Assembly: GCA_951812925.1 (NCBI GenBank)
Contig: OX638369.1
Location: 41,597,061-41,661,060 of the forward strand
Source: Calliopum simillimum
Lineage: Eukaryota > Arthropoda > Insecta > Diptera > Lauxaniidae
DNA: 64,000 nucleotides
Direction: 5' to 3'
The notes under the pieces were generated by a model. The model saw nothing but the letters and a program-made list of their open reading frames with translations. It ran no database searches and was not told the DNA's origin. Each line of letters opens with the position of its first letter. Position 1 is the first letter of the stretch. Below, piece by piece: positions 35,674-47,384 of the stretch. The position numbers and the translations under genes are program-made.

Positions 35674-37480
35674 TTTTTTTTTTTTGTTGGAAAGGTTGTG
35701 AGGAGGAGCAGTGCATAGAATTATATTTTTTCAAAAGTGGGCAGTGCCACACCCCTCAATTGAAAAAACGCTCTTACGGCTAAGCCACTTCATAGATTTT
35801 TATGAAAGCGGTATAGAGATAGAGTTAGCACTAAGGATTGATTTTTATGAATTTTGATATGGAGCTAAAATGAACAGTGTGGAAAGATATCAAAAACTTT
35901 TTGCTCTTTAGTAGGAGTTCCAAGCCTTTATTGGAAAGCACGGTATTGCAACTTGGCTGCTGCACCAATTTTTATGCATGCAGATAACCCAAACTCCAAG
36001 AAAGAATATAAAAAGTTTTTTGTGTTTTATCGACCAAGAAGGGGTATAAAAACTTTTTGCTTTATAAGCAAATGATCAAATTTCAGCCACCAGGCGAACT
36101 TTAGTCCATATATAAATAGGTAAACGCAATCGGTTCAGTCCCTGTTTCTATATCTAAATCTCAACCGATTTGATTGATTTTTTTTTTTTGTTAAAAAGGT
36201 TGTGAGGAGGAGCAGTGCAAAGGACTATATTTTTTTTAAAAGAGGTCAGTGCCACGCCCCTAAATGAAAAAAAACGCTCCCATGGCTAATGCTCAAAATA
36301 CATGAGCATTTTTCACGTATGCGTTTGCGTGCGTGATTCTGCACTTAAAATACATGCGCAGCTATTCAGTTGACATTTGATGCCGATATTTGACTATTGG
36401 CTGAAAAAAAATTTATAAGAAGCGCACTTTCAATTATAAAACTTTACATTACCAAGTACTTTCACCTTCTGGGTGAATTCCTCCAATTTTTGCTTTTTTT
36501 AGAATCGCGTTTTTAATACTTCAATCGCATTCATTAAAAGAAAATTTTTTATTTTTTTTAAATTCTATTGAATGTCAATAAAGTTGCTTCCACTGTGCCT
36601 TTGTATTTTTCAAAACAAATGACTGTCAAAGTGAAATTTACCAATTTCAAATTTGGGAAATTTCATGCATTGCGTGAAAATCAATTTCATAGCCACTTGC
36701 GCGATACGCAAGGCATGCGTGTTTCAATTTTCCACATTGTTCTATGAACTTCATACAAAAAAAATGCGTTCACGCGCGTGAAATATGCGCATGTATTTTG
36801 GGCATAAGCCACTGCATCAATTTCTATGAAATTTGGTATGGAGATAGGGTTAGCACTAAGGAACGATAACATGACCCTTATGTTCTTAAGTGCCACGCCT
36901 CTAAATAGAAAAAAACTGTCACGGCTAAACCACTGCATCGAATTCTAAGAAATTTGTTTGCGCTAAGAAACGATAAAATGATCATTATGCTTTTCGAAGG
37001 TAGGTGCCACGCCCCTTAATGGAAAAACGCTTTCACGGGTAAACCACTACATTGATTTTTTTGAAATTGGTTTTAGAGATAAGGCTAACCTTCATGTTTT
37101 TAAGTGGGTGCTGCCACGCGTTCACGTCATTTTGGTGTGGCGATAGAATGAGCAGGACGGAAAGATATCAAATTGTTTTGCTTTAGTAAGAGTAACACGC
37201 CTCTCAATGGCAAGCACGCTATTGCAACTAAGCTGCAGCACCAATTTTAATGAATGCATTTAACCAAAACTCTAAGAAAGAATGTCAAAAGCTTTTTGTG
37301 TTTTATCAACCAAGGAAGGTTATAAGAACTTTTTTCTTTATAGGTAATCGAAAAAGTCGAATCTCGGCCACAAGGCGAACTCTAGTACTATGTAATAATC
37401 ACTATAACAACTATAACGTTACAAGTAATTTTGTCTCTACTGTTTTCTCAACGGATATTGATTCGGAAGGGCTTAATGCA
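35674..37480 (+). repeat. family-2 tandem repeat with GTGCCACGCCCCT units
   Basis: Diverged units with 'gtgaggaggagcagtgcata', 'gtgccacgcccctaaat', 'aaaaacgctc' and 'taagccactgcatc'. Same family as 12895-13328 (other orientation). The block from 34770 to 34848 belongs to it, split by HINE copy 2. A Harbinger-type MITE (36290-36804) interrupts it again. The frame at 37250-37489 is repeat text. Confidence 0.6.
36290..36804. mobile_element. Harbinger-type MITE with TAA target duplication
   Basis: Ends TGCTCAAAATACATGAGCAT (left) and TGCCCAAAATACATGCGCAT (right, complement). TAA lies at 36287-36289 and 36805-36807. Removing the insert and one TAA rejoins 'ggctaagccact', which is exactly what uninterrupted units read (35790). 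Length 515 bp; the 3-bp TWA duplication is typical of PIF/Harbinger. Confidence 0.72.
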
Positions 37481-37489
37481 CCTCTGTAA

Positions 37490-38811
37490 TTTTTTTGAGA
37501 TTTTTTCGAAGCAGAGCACATCATTAAAATGCAATTTTTAATAATCAATTAATTAAATTACAACAACAGTGTAAAATTTTTGGAAGTTTTTTTCTCAATT
37601 ATACGAATCTATTTTATTATCTACGTGATTGAGAAAGTTTGGTCACGATCGGTGGAGCTGCCTAAAAATTATAGCATTTTAAGAAACTGCTTGTTGAAAA
37701 TTTTTCCTGACTTTTAATGCCAATCACTATAGAAAAATTTCGGGGTCAGTCAATTTAACCTAGAGATTATTTATTTGTCAGCTTTTCTCGAAAAAACTTA
37801 CTCTTGAAATGGATGTTAAAGATTTTAACTGAACAAAAATCATTTAAATAAGAAACTAATTTTAATGATGAAACTTCTTAATCTTAAATACCATAAGTCA
37901 AATACCATACCAAAAAAAAACTGACAACCAGTCGTATGCGAAACATTTAATTGTGCTCCATACAACGAACACAGCAAATTAAATGCTCAATTTAAAAACA
38001 AACCAACGTAATTCAGCAATTTCTCTCAAAAAAAAAAAATAGCAGAGGCCAGAAAAAATATTCAATAAGGTAAAAAAAAGGAGAGGCCCTTAAGATAAAC
38101 TTAGTTAGTTACTTACAGCATGACATAAAGCAGCAGCAGAATCATCATCAGCAGCAGCAAGAAAATAAACTACAGCCAAGTAAAACAAAAAAAGACAAAT
38201 CCCAAAATATGTAATATCTGTACAAAAAAAAAAGAAATCGCTTTACCAAAAATTACAGTAGAATAAGAAAAGCAGAAGATACAACAAAAAGAGAAAGGTG
38301 GCAAGGACTTAAAGGCGAAAAATAATATGCCAAAAATAGCAAAAAGTAAAAATTAAGTTGATAAATAGATTGCCAAAGTAGGTTGGGGTATAATTTCTAC
38401 TTGAAAACGTGCTGTCTGCGTGTCTGCATTAGGAAAAATAAACATTCACTTGCTAATATACACACACACAGCGAAGTGTGCCATAAACACCACCAAAGCA
38501 GCGAAATAAAAATACAACACATGAAGGAACAGCAGTAAAGTGATGATGACAAGTATTTATGTTCCATAAAACCAAAAAGTCAGTTTCTCCATTAAACTCT
38601 TTTTGAACATTCACTAAGTTACTAAAGAAAAAGGTTTAACTCTCTAATAAAATAAATACATCTTATTTCAAAAAAGAAACTTAAAAATCGCATAAAGAAA
38701 CAGCATCTTTCTGTATTAAAGTTTTGGCTATTGATAATATTTAGTGTAAATGGTTTAAGATGTCCTTAAAGACGCAAATGTAATATTTGTGTCTTATGAG
38801 ATTTATTGCTG
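37490..38811. other. unannotated AT-rich region
   Basis: Contains a CAGCAGCAGAATCATCATCAG tract (38130-38160) and an (AC)n run at 38460-38470. No gene recognised. Confidence 0.45.
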
Positions 38812-38815
38812 TTAA

Positions 38816-39165
38816 CCCTTTCGAACCGGTTGGGACAATATATCCCAAAAATTTTTGAATAAATACTTTTGAATATTATAACTCTGTTATTAACGTCACT
38901 TTAATTGAATGAATTAATTTAATTGAATGAATTAATAAAATTAATGCAATTTTTAGTCACCACTGTTTCTTCTTATAACCACTCCAAGGACAATGTATCC
39001 CGAAAATTCAAATCAAAAACATCTGTTCGGAGTATAGACCGGAAGCGCCTCTAACGGTGAAAACTTGAATTTAGAGACGGTCAAACATTTTACCAAAATT
39101 TAGTTTCTAAGATGAACCTATCACAAATATTGTGCACCCCACAGTTTTTCTCCGGGTCGAAAGGG
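38816..39165. mobile_element. piggyBac-type MITE (350 bp) with TTAA duplication
   Basis: TTAA at 38812-38815 and 39166-39169. Terminal repeats CCCTTTCGAACCGG (left) and CCCTTTCGACCCGG (right, complement). The internal phrase 'acaatatatccc' (38845) recurs as 'acaatgtatccc' (38990). Non-coding. Confidence 0.78.
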
Positions 39166-39204
39166 TTAATTATGATTTCACGTTATTTTTATGTTCACAC
39201 ATTT

Positions 39205-39400
39205 TTTATCGCATGATATTTCTATCCCATAATATTTTTATCTCATGATGTCTTTATTTCACGATATTTTTTGTCTCATGATATTTTTTATCTCATGATA
39301 TTTTTTATCTCATAACATTTTTCTTTCAACCATTAATAATTTCTATCTCATAATATATTTATCTAAGAACACTTTTTTTGGTCACTTTTTTCTCATGCAA
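39205..39400. repeat. minisatellite of TTTTTATCTCATGATAT units
   Basis: About eight decayed copies of an 18-22-bp unit. The same unit reappears at about 42955-43060, on the other side of the Transib element. Confidence 0.7.
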
Positions 39401-39994
39401 TATTGAAATTGTGAACTTTTTAGCATGCAAATTTCTCTCAAGACATTTTGCCTAGTAAAATTTTAAACAATTGAGACAATTAATAGTTTTTGTTCCATAC
39501 TTTCTCGGAGCTGATTTTATTTCACAATACATTCATCTCGAGACCTTGTTCTGAGTAAATATTGTGATGATAAGCAACACGGCGCACAATGGGAGGGTTT
39601 GTATGGAACGGCGGTCATATATAGTAATAATAGAGCTAGGCTATTGAAATTTGGTACAGATGTTTTTTACATTAAAATAATAAAAATCTGTGAATATGAA
39701 CAAAATCCGCCGACGGACACGCCTACCTCCCATACAAAGTTGTGGCGTGGTCCGAATTTTTTTTCAAAATGGGTATCAATTTTCAATAACTTGACCCTGC
39801 TAATTTCAAAAATGTTAAAAATTTTGCGCTATCTTTTATAGTTTTCAAGTTATGAGGAATAAACGAAAATCTACTTTATAAAAACTAGATTTTGTTTGTT
39901 TGTGTATTTGTTCCTTATTAACTCGGAAACTACGTAACCGATTTTAAAGAAGTTTTTATATTATGCTAGTACAAAAAAAGGCTAAGCTTTATAC

Positions 39995-40450
39995 TAAAAA
40001 AGTGGGCGGTGCCACGCCTCCCAAAAAATTGACTAATCATATCACCGAAATTCTTTGACGCAGATAAATGAGATTTGGTAAATGTGTAAAAATTATCAGG
40101 ACAAATAATGTTCACCGGACAAATGGGCGGCACCACGCCTTCAAAAAAAAAATTCATCATGTTTCTGAAAATATTTGACGAAGATAGATATTATTTGGTA
40201 CATATGAAAAGACCATCAGAACAAATAATCCGCACTAGAAAAATGGGCAGTGCCACGCCTACCAAAACATTAAATTACCAATATCTTCGAAAATCTTTAA
40301 TGCAGATTGATGATGTTTAGCAAATATGTTAAAGATATTATGACAAATAATGTTCACTAAAAAAGTAGGCGTTGTCACGCCCTTTAAACATTTTATTTAT
40401 TATTTTCATAAAAACTATCAGAAAAAATAGTCCGCACTAGAAACTTTTTC
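39995..40450 (+). repeat. four tandem units of about 120 bp inside the Transib
   Basis: Units begin 'aaaagtgggcggtgccacgcct' or variants near 39998, 40120, 40243 and 40363, followed by 'tttgacgcagat' and 'caaataatgttcac'. The small frames at 39966-40160 and 40108-40320 are repeat text. Confidence 0.7.
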
Positions 40451-40575
40451 ATTGCAATTCTTTTAACTCAAATTGGCGATCAAATCAAAAAAGGAGGACA
40501 CAATCAACTCGAAACTAATGTATACAATAATAGAAGAAGGAAAATATTAAGTTATTTCATTGTTTTAAATTTATT

Positions 40576-40908
40576 TTAATCAGTTTTTTCATTTAATTGC
40601 AACAGCTCTTGAGCTTCTGGTGATAACTCTTTATATTTTTTATCACGTTTTACTTGGATTTGGCTAATAATCGAATCAGAAGAGATCAGCATGTAATGCA
40701 AAACGTCTTCGTTGTTTGCTACTCTAGAGCACAATCTGCTGTTGTGTAACCTAGCGCTTTTAAAAACTTTGTTTGATGCTTCCTGAGCTTCTTCGGAAAG
40801 ACTACCAATTGGTATTTGAAGTGCTTGTATGATTTCGCTTCCGTGAATTAAAACTTTATGCACAGAAGGGGGCATATTATACCAATTATAATGTTTTTTG
40901 TACAGCCT
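40576..40908 (-). pseudogene. Transib transposase C-terminal fragment (RAG1-like)
   Basis: The frame is open from 40908 down to the stop at 40576. It reads YNWYNMPPSVHKVLIHG, then PIGSLSEEAQEASNKVFKSA, then CSRVANNEDVLHYMLISSDS. HKVL-HG followed by SEEAQE-x-NK is the signature of the last catalytic block of Transib transposases. It lines up with the RAG1 segment around E962 (SEGNESGNK), so the Glu before 'ASNK' should be the third catalytic acid of the DDE triad. In the family this enzyme cuts at CACWATGG ends by a hairpin mechanism like V(D)J recombinase. The N-terminal two thirds, including both catalytic Asp, are absent: a stop lies just upstream of the W-Y block. Only the C-terminal end remains. 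Confidence 0.82.
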
Positions 40909-41129
40909 TTAATATGCTCTTGGCTTATTTTAAGAAAGGGTGAGTCCCAAGGGGGATTAAAAGGAGGAAATATACCCCTTACCTTCCACCCTTCTCTTAA
41001 TTTTTTTTTTTTTTGGAATTTAAGAAGACTGTAAGCTTAAAATTGATAAATATATTGTAAAACGTTGCAGAATGTAAAGAAATAAAAATATTTTTTTTTC
41101 TCAAAAACTGCTACAGGAAAAAATTCATA

Positions 41130-41660
41130 GAAAAAAAAGTTCTCAAAAAAAGCAGTAGGGACTTTGTCTTTCGATTAAGCATACTTGGCCACATATTATA
41201 TTGGAAAATAATGAAAATCAAAAAATGTATTTTTTTTTATTTTAATGTCAAAGTTTGTAAAATTTATCGATTTTGGCTTTTTGAGCTTACATTTTCGAAA
41301 AATCACCATAATTCACCTATCATACATAAAAACTCAAACAAATGTTTTTTTAAAAGCTAAATGCTTGTACTTTTTTGACAAAATGCTATCTTGATGTATT
41401 TCGATGCAAACGAATTAAAAATAGCGTTCCAAAAAAGTCAACTTATTTTGTCCCGTCAAAAACCACAATATGAAAAAGTTTATAAAAAAAAAACTTCTCA
41501 AAAAAAGCAGTAGGGACTTTGCATTTCCATTAAGCATACTTGGCCACATATTATATTGAAAAATAATGAAAATCAGGGAATGTATTTTTTTTTTTTTAAT
41601 GTCAAAGTTTGCAATTTTTCCATTTTTACCATTTTTTTTTCAAATATTTGAAAAATCACT
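41130..41660. repeat. direct duplication of about 160 bp in the Transib
   Basis: Phrases 'aaaagcagtagggacttt' and 'aagcatacttggccacatat' occur at 41150-41200 and again at 41504-41550, with the following 'aataatgaaaatca' and T-rich text also repeated. Confidence 0.75.
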
Positions 41661-42260
41661 ATAATTCACATAAAATCGGCAAAAAAAAAATAAAATATTT
41701 TTAACAAAGTAGAAACAATATACTTTCTAACGATATGCTACATTAGTGGATCGGGCTTAAAACAAATTAACTAGAGCGTTTATCCAGCAGTTCCTAATTT
41801 TAAAAGTTCTGTAGAGCATTTTTTCTGTTTAAAGTCCAACTTTGGGCTCACTGTGTTGCTAAACCAAAACAAAATTTTAAACTTTTATAGTTTTTTTTTC
41901 CGTCCCTAAGTATTATCTGACGATTGGCGTAAAAATTTTTTAAATCCATAGCACTTTCAAATTTTACCTATTTATGGCCACAATCTCCCATTGTGCGGCG
42001 TGCCTTAATCCGTTTTAAATCGAACGTCGTAGCACATCAATTTTTTTTCTAGATTCTGTTAACTTATTGTTCAAGTGATGTATAAAAAAATTTTCACCTG
42101 TGACTCCTCGACTAAATTTTGAGATAATCCCTTATCCAATTGGGACATTTTCTCATACAAAAAAAAAAGAAATTTTTTTGCAATGCTAAACGCAAATCCG
42201 ACCTCAGAATTGCTCTATCGTGTATAGTTTTTGAGATATTCTAACCTTAAAGCCAAAAAA

Positions 42261-42608
42261 AGCTAAAAGTAAATTTTTTTTGAGGCAGAAATTGCACTTA
42301 GACTTTTCTTCATGTAAAAGGGTAGTACTGCAATTACACCACGACTCGACGTGCAATTATTATGTTATAATTTAAATCATAATTTTTTTTTATGTCAAAA
42401 TTGTTGTGATTTGATGTTATGAAATTTTCTTAACATTTTGGTGTCTCTACTAGATATTTTGCTGTTATGACCTGAAGTATTGCATGATTTATTGCTCGTC
42501 GAGTCGGGGAGTTAACAAAAACATAATTTGCGCAAATGCAGTACTACCCTTTCACATGAAGAAAAGTCGAATTGCAATGTCTGCCTCAAAAAAAATTTAC
42601 TTTTAGCT
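42261..42608. mobile_element. 348-bp element with about 85-bp TIRs
   Basis: The left end AGCTAAAAGTAAATTTTTTT is mirrored by the right end AAATTTACTTTTAGCT. The pairing continues through 'gaggcaga', 'gacttttcttcatg' and 'gggtagtactgca' (left 42280-42333; right 42525-42590). Two CGACTCG-containing inverted phrases lie further inside. No target duplication found, no coding capacity. Confidence 0.7.
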
Positions 42609-42954
42609 GTCTATAAACAGAAGTTAAACATAAAACTGTCATAATGAACATCGCATACTATACGGTCAAGGATTGATTTTTTACACATTTTTTTCCTTTC
42701 GTCTTCTCTATTAAAACAAGTCATATACAAACAATAATTTACTATATTAGATTTCCGCTTATCGTCAGTGATATTCTGTAATTGACAGTGTCGGCGTTTA
42801 CATCATATAAGCCCCCGCTAGCATTGTGGTCTGTCAGACCATTTTGAAACTTTTTTGTGTCTCATATCTTTTCTTTGAATGTTTCGGCAAATGTTGCCAA
42901 AACTTCTTCTAACTTGGTGCAGCGATTCTACTGCGATATGTTTCTATTAGAACA

Positions 42955-43060
42955 TAAATTTATCTCATGACATTTTTTATCTCATGATTTTTTTTTTCTA
43001 ATGATATTTTTTTATCTCATGACATTTTTCATCTCATGCTATTTCTAAAATAAACAAATT
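42955..43060. repeat. minisatellite TTTTTATCTCATGATAT, second block
   Basis: Five or so decayed units, the same as those at 39205-39400. Confidence 0.65.
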
Positions 43061-45150
43061 TTGCCAGATATTTATTTTTGAAATTATATGCGGTCAAACT
43101 TTTATCCCATGCAATAATTGTATCTTAAAAAAAATGTACAATCAAGCCCAATTAACAAGTGTAGTCATTAGAAAATATTTTAAGAAGACATTTGAAGACC
43201 TTAGCTTAATCAAACTCCTACTAAACTACGACACTGTTGCTTGGTCATAAATACAACTTGTCATGACAAAAACAGTAACAACGATAAAAACCCAACAAAC
43301 AAACAGAAGCATGACAAGATAAGCATTCAGGTTGTGGTGAAAAGCATCATCCGTTCCCAACATGAGCAACAACCTCTCCAGGAGTATAAACAGCGACAGC
43401 ACAGAAGACAACATTAAGTAGACAGCAAATATATATCGTATACATGATGAGTGGAAAAAAACAAAATTGTAAACCAAACAACAGTGAGTGCACTATAAAA
43501 AACAGGTCATGAAACATAGTTCAAGGTTTTTTTCCTGGCATTTCCGGCCAAGCGTAAAGTGATCTGTTTCACATGTAGACAACATGATGGCGCATCATAA
43601 ATACACAGAGCAAATTGGTTGATTAAATAATTTTTAAAATTTTAAAATGGGATTTTTCATATACATACTTAGTTAGAATTTAGTTTTACCGACAAAACTC
43701 TCAATGTTTTTACATTTATTTATTTTATTGTTATTTTAACAGTTTGTTGTTACATATTTTTACTATTTATTTTGTTGTAAAAATTTATCTTGCAGTGTAT
43801 TATAGCACTTACAGTAAACTAAACCAAGTTAAATAAGCAAACTACTACAGGCGCACTATATATGTAGTTGGTAAATAGCATACAGAACTGTTATTGTTAT
43901 ACTTTTCTTATGATTTTTATTTTTCTTTTATTTACTTTTGCTTCTATTCTGTTTTCAGTTTCCTTATTTTGCTTTTTTTCTGCTTTGTTTTCTACAGTCG
44001 CGCCTCGCTAACATTTCGCTATTGTTTTTCATCTCATTTACCATTTACCGTGCACCGCCTGCAGTGTAGAGTAGCTGTGTATGGCTTAATTGTCCTTCAA
44101 GTGTAAAAACGTGTCCTTTTTGCTGACTTTAGTTGGTGTTTGTTTTTTGTGTTTTTGCTTTGTGCCCACCTGTTTTGTTTGATTTTCCTTTTGTTTTGCT
44201 TCAACTTTCCGGAAATAGCAAAACCTAACTATGTGGGTTACTTAAATGAAAATTCTTGCATTTTCCTCTTAAACATAAAAAGGAAAGATTTTTTGTGTCG
44301 CTCAGAGTAGTTGGTTGTCTTAATAGAGTAGGGAATGTCACGTAATAGGAATTTGATAATTAGAACTTGCCGCTAATAAGGAACTTTATCTTGGCCTTTG
44401 ACTTTTGGCTTCTGTTTTCGGATATGCTTTCTAGTTTAATGCTTGGTTAAGAATAACAAATTTTGATAAATTTTAATGCAAAAGAAAAGGTTTGGTATAG
44501 AAGAAAAAATTTATGAGGTAAAAAATGTCAGAATCGTATTCCTAGGCTTGGGTTCTTTGAAAAATTTTAGAATTTTAAAAATTAACAAAAAAAAAATTTA
44601 AAAAAAAAATCACTCGTATTCTTTGAACGATTCTTAGAATTTTTTGCCTTCCAAATTTTTTTCGTACGATGCCCTGCTTTCAAGTAAAAAAGCGTTTTTC
44701 CGAACGCTTAATTGAAAAACGCAAAAAACTCGATTTTTGGAATCGAATGTTATCTCTATTAGGAAAAAATTTTTAATTTTTTAACGCAAAATTTTTGCAG
44801 GAATATATTTCAACGAAACAAAAAAAAAAAATCCTGCAGCAATTCTAAATTAAGCATAAACATATATCCACCAATTTTAATAAACTTTCATCGAAAATTG
44901 GCCAAGCTATCGATTTATGTCCGAGTTTCCATACAAATGGCACCACAGTGCGGCAGAGCAAAAATTTCCATAATTGCGTCCGTAGGGTAAGCACGGGAGA
45001 AATTGCACCTTTTTTGTTGAACTGCTATAAAATAAAAATTTTGACATTTTTAAAGAAACTAAACACGAATTTATTCTTTAAGTAATTTAAAACCAAAAAA
45101 AGTACTTCAACTAAAATAAGAATTATTGGAAATTTGTTTTTAAAAAAATG
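43061..45150. other. unannotated AT-rich region
   Basis: No exon or defined element seen. Text near 44600-44680 ('ttctttgaacgattcttagaa') faintly resembles the 22560/26720 repeat. Frames at 43226-43477 and 43894-44106 are hydrophobic by T-richness only. Confidence 0.4.
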
Positions 45151-45156
45151 CTATCA

Positions 45157-45210
45157 AGTGCCAAATCATCCGAGACTATAGGTGAAATATATCATAAGTG
45201 ATTTGGCACT
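45157..45210. repeat. 12-bp-arm inverted repeat
   Basis: AGTGCCAAATCA at 45157-45168 is mirrored exactly by TGATTTGGCACT at 45199-45210 around a 30-bp loop. Could be a tiny MITE or a chance hairpin. Confidence 0.5.
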
Positions 45211-45989
45211 CTAGATGGCTTTGAAGTTCCTGTTGCCGCAAACGGTATATAACGCATTAGATTCAATGATCTGGATAAGTGGTTTGTACATCAGATTCGT
45301 CTTGGAATAAAATATTTTCTTTCTAGTAACTATCTTACGTACTTATATAGGTAATTGTTTTTTCGAACCAACAAACGTTGCACTGTTGTATTTTGCGCTT
45401 CCGCTGGAATAGTTAACTAGAATTTTTGCCGTATATTTTCTTGCTTAGAGATTTCGTAGTCATTGAAACAGGCGTTATTTCTCTTCACACTATTTTAGCG
45501 GTGTGTCTTGTATTCAAAGTTTTCGTAGGATTTTCTAAAATATTATAGAAACCTGAAATAAAACAGGTAAAAATTAAGTGAAGGTCCTACCTGACTAAAA
45601 TTGTGCTATTCTGGAGTGGCTGTACGTTCAAACGCTTAGTATTTGTACTCTCAAATATCTTATAACATGCAAAAGGAAAAATGGCACCGATGCCATACCA
45701 ACCCCAGTACTTGAGTGCCATTTCTCCTTTTTGTTATATACCAAATAAAAGTGACACCAAACGAATAAACATAATCACTCGCGCTCGTATGCATCCAAAA
45801 ACAAAATCACATTCAATTCTGTTTCAAATACTCACTAGAGCGCTGGCTCTCGAAAAATATGCAAATCTCGCACACAAGTATCTACAAAGAAGGCTCGAGT
45901 AACTTAATTGCACGTATCCATATTTGAATGCTATGAAAGCTGCAAATATTAAAATTGAAAGAGGTGCCACATCATATGAGGGTGCCACT

Positions 45990-46045
45990 TTGGCCCTATG
46001 CTCCTCCTAGGAGTTAAAGGAGAATACATACATTATAAATTTATA
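45990..46045 (+). repeat. 3' tail of the RTE-like element
   Basis: The stretch CCTATGCTCCTCCTAGGAG followed by 'ttaaaggagaatacat' is the complement of 695-731. Sequence upstream does not match the first element, so only the tail family is shared. Confidence 0.65.
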
Positions 46046-46209
46046 TTGAACTAATTAAACAGTCATTTTTGCAATTTTTCAACAACAGACGCAAGCAAGT
46101 GTTAACATGGAAATTGATTACATATGTTTCGGCTACTTCCACATACATATTTATATATTTTTCATATATAAACATGTATATAGCCTCATCAGAACATTTT
46201 AGTTAAATC

Positions 46210-46305
46210 TTGTTAGAAACCGTACTCGTGACTCCGGTTCTCTAACGGAAGAAAACGCGGTACTTTAGCGATTAAGCTATCGGACACGGATAAACTCTCT
46301 GAACA
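46210..46305 (-). repeat. possible tRNA-derived SINE or tRNA pseudogene
   Basis: On the minus strand GATAGCTTAATCGCTAAAGT (near 46265-46285) resembles a tRNA D-arm/A box, and CCGGAGTCACGAGTACGG about 30 bases later is a degenerate B box. It does not fold into a full cloverleaf by eye, so a functional tRNA is unlikely. Confidence 0.35.
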
Positions 46306-47384
46306 GGATCGCCATTATAGATTAATCATAAGGCTCATTAGCGCCGTCTGTTGTGAAAAATTGCCAAATTTTTAGTTGGTAACACACTCTGGTTTTGAGA
46401 CATGCTACGCTAGCTACAATTAAAGTATTAGCAAAATTCAACATTCTAAATCTGGGACAGCCGACAATCGAAGTTATTCTTTTTTGGCAGAGATGCTCGC
46501 TGAAAAGCCGCATACAAAAATTAAACAATTTATCCTTTGCCTACTGTTTTTTATTGAATGAACATTATACTTATATACATATAAATATGTGAATATAAAG
46601 GATTAATTTTAAGAAACTTTTAAGAGAAATTGACCAGATAAATGCTTATTCATATCAATTTAAAAATATTGAACATTCACTTTATTCACTGATATCCTTA
46701 AGGTTTGTTAAAGGATAATATGTTTCCCCCAAAGTAAAAAAAAAACCTTGAAGAATAAAATCATGTCAAACCCATTTCAAAAGGAAATCGACCAAAATCT
46801 GTAATTGTCTGCCATTGTTAGTGTGTTTTGTTGTTTATCTATGTATGCATCTATATGTATATCCACCATTTGTGGTTGTTTTGTTTGCTTACTTTTGATG
46901 GCTATGGGCTGTCGATATTTCCTCCACCCAGAGACAACACATATACATAAACATTCAGCTATTGTTTTCAACTATTTGTTTTTGTTATTGTAGCTGTTGT
47001 TGGTGATAGTTCTAGGTTAATGTATTATGCATGCCTCAATGATAAATATGGGCAAGTTTTTGGCAGCATAAGGAGAGAGAGATAAGAACTTTCCATTGTT
47101 GTTGCTTTTAAGTAAATTGCGTGTAGTATACTAAAACAACATTACATTAAGATGTTGGAGAAAAAACGCAAAATGTGTTATCCAAATTTTTCTCTTTCTC
47201 TCCCTCAGTCTCTCTTTTTCGCTTCTAAAGGTAGTTAATGTTTGTAAATGTTTAACAATTTACCGCATATTCAAATTGTGTGCTTACTTATGTATGTGTA
47301 CATTAATTTAAGTACAAGGTGAATTAATTTAATTATATACTTATGCTATGCAAGTGTAAGTGTAATGCAAGGGCGTGAATTAAA

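Larger units (their letters stand above)
39585..41995 (-). mobile_element. Transib element (2411 bp) with CGGCG target duplication
   Basis: The ends are CACAATGGGAG (39585-39595) and exact complement CTCCCATTGTG (41985-41995), matching the CACWATGG start of Transib elements. The 5 bases CGGCG stand on both sides (39580-39584, 41996-42000), and Transib duplicates 5-bp GC-rich targets with this very consensus. A transposase C-terminal fragment related to RAG1 lies inside on the minus strand. Much of the interior is repeats (39995-40450 and 41140-41650), so it is an internally deleted, rearranged copy. The surrounding DNA is strongly AT-rich, so this GC target was a rare site. Confidence 0.85.

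Noticed and set aside
45681..45902. 73-codon frame starting MAPMPYQPQYL
   Set aside because: No domain, no splice context and no repeat of the codon bias seen in the real exon.
46210..46305. Functional tRNA gene
   Set aside because: A-box-like text is present but the B box is degenerate and no complete cloverleaf could be drawn.
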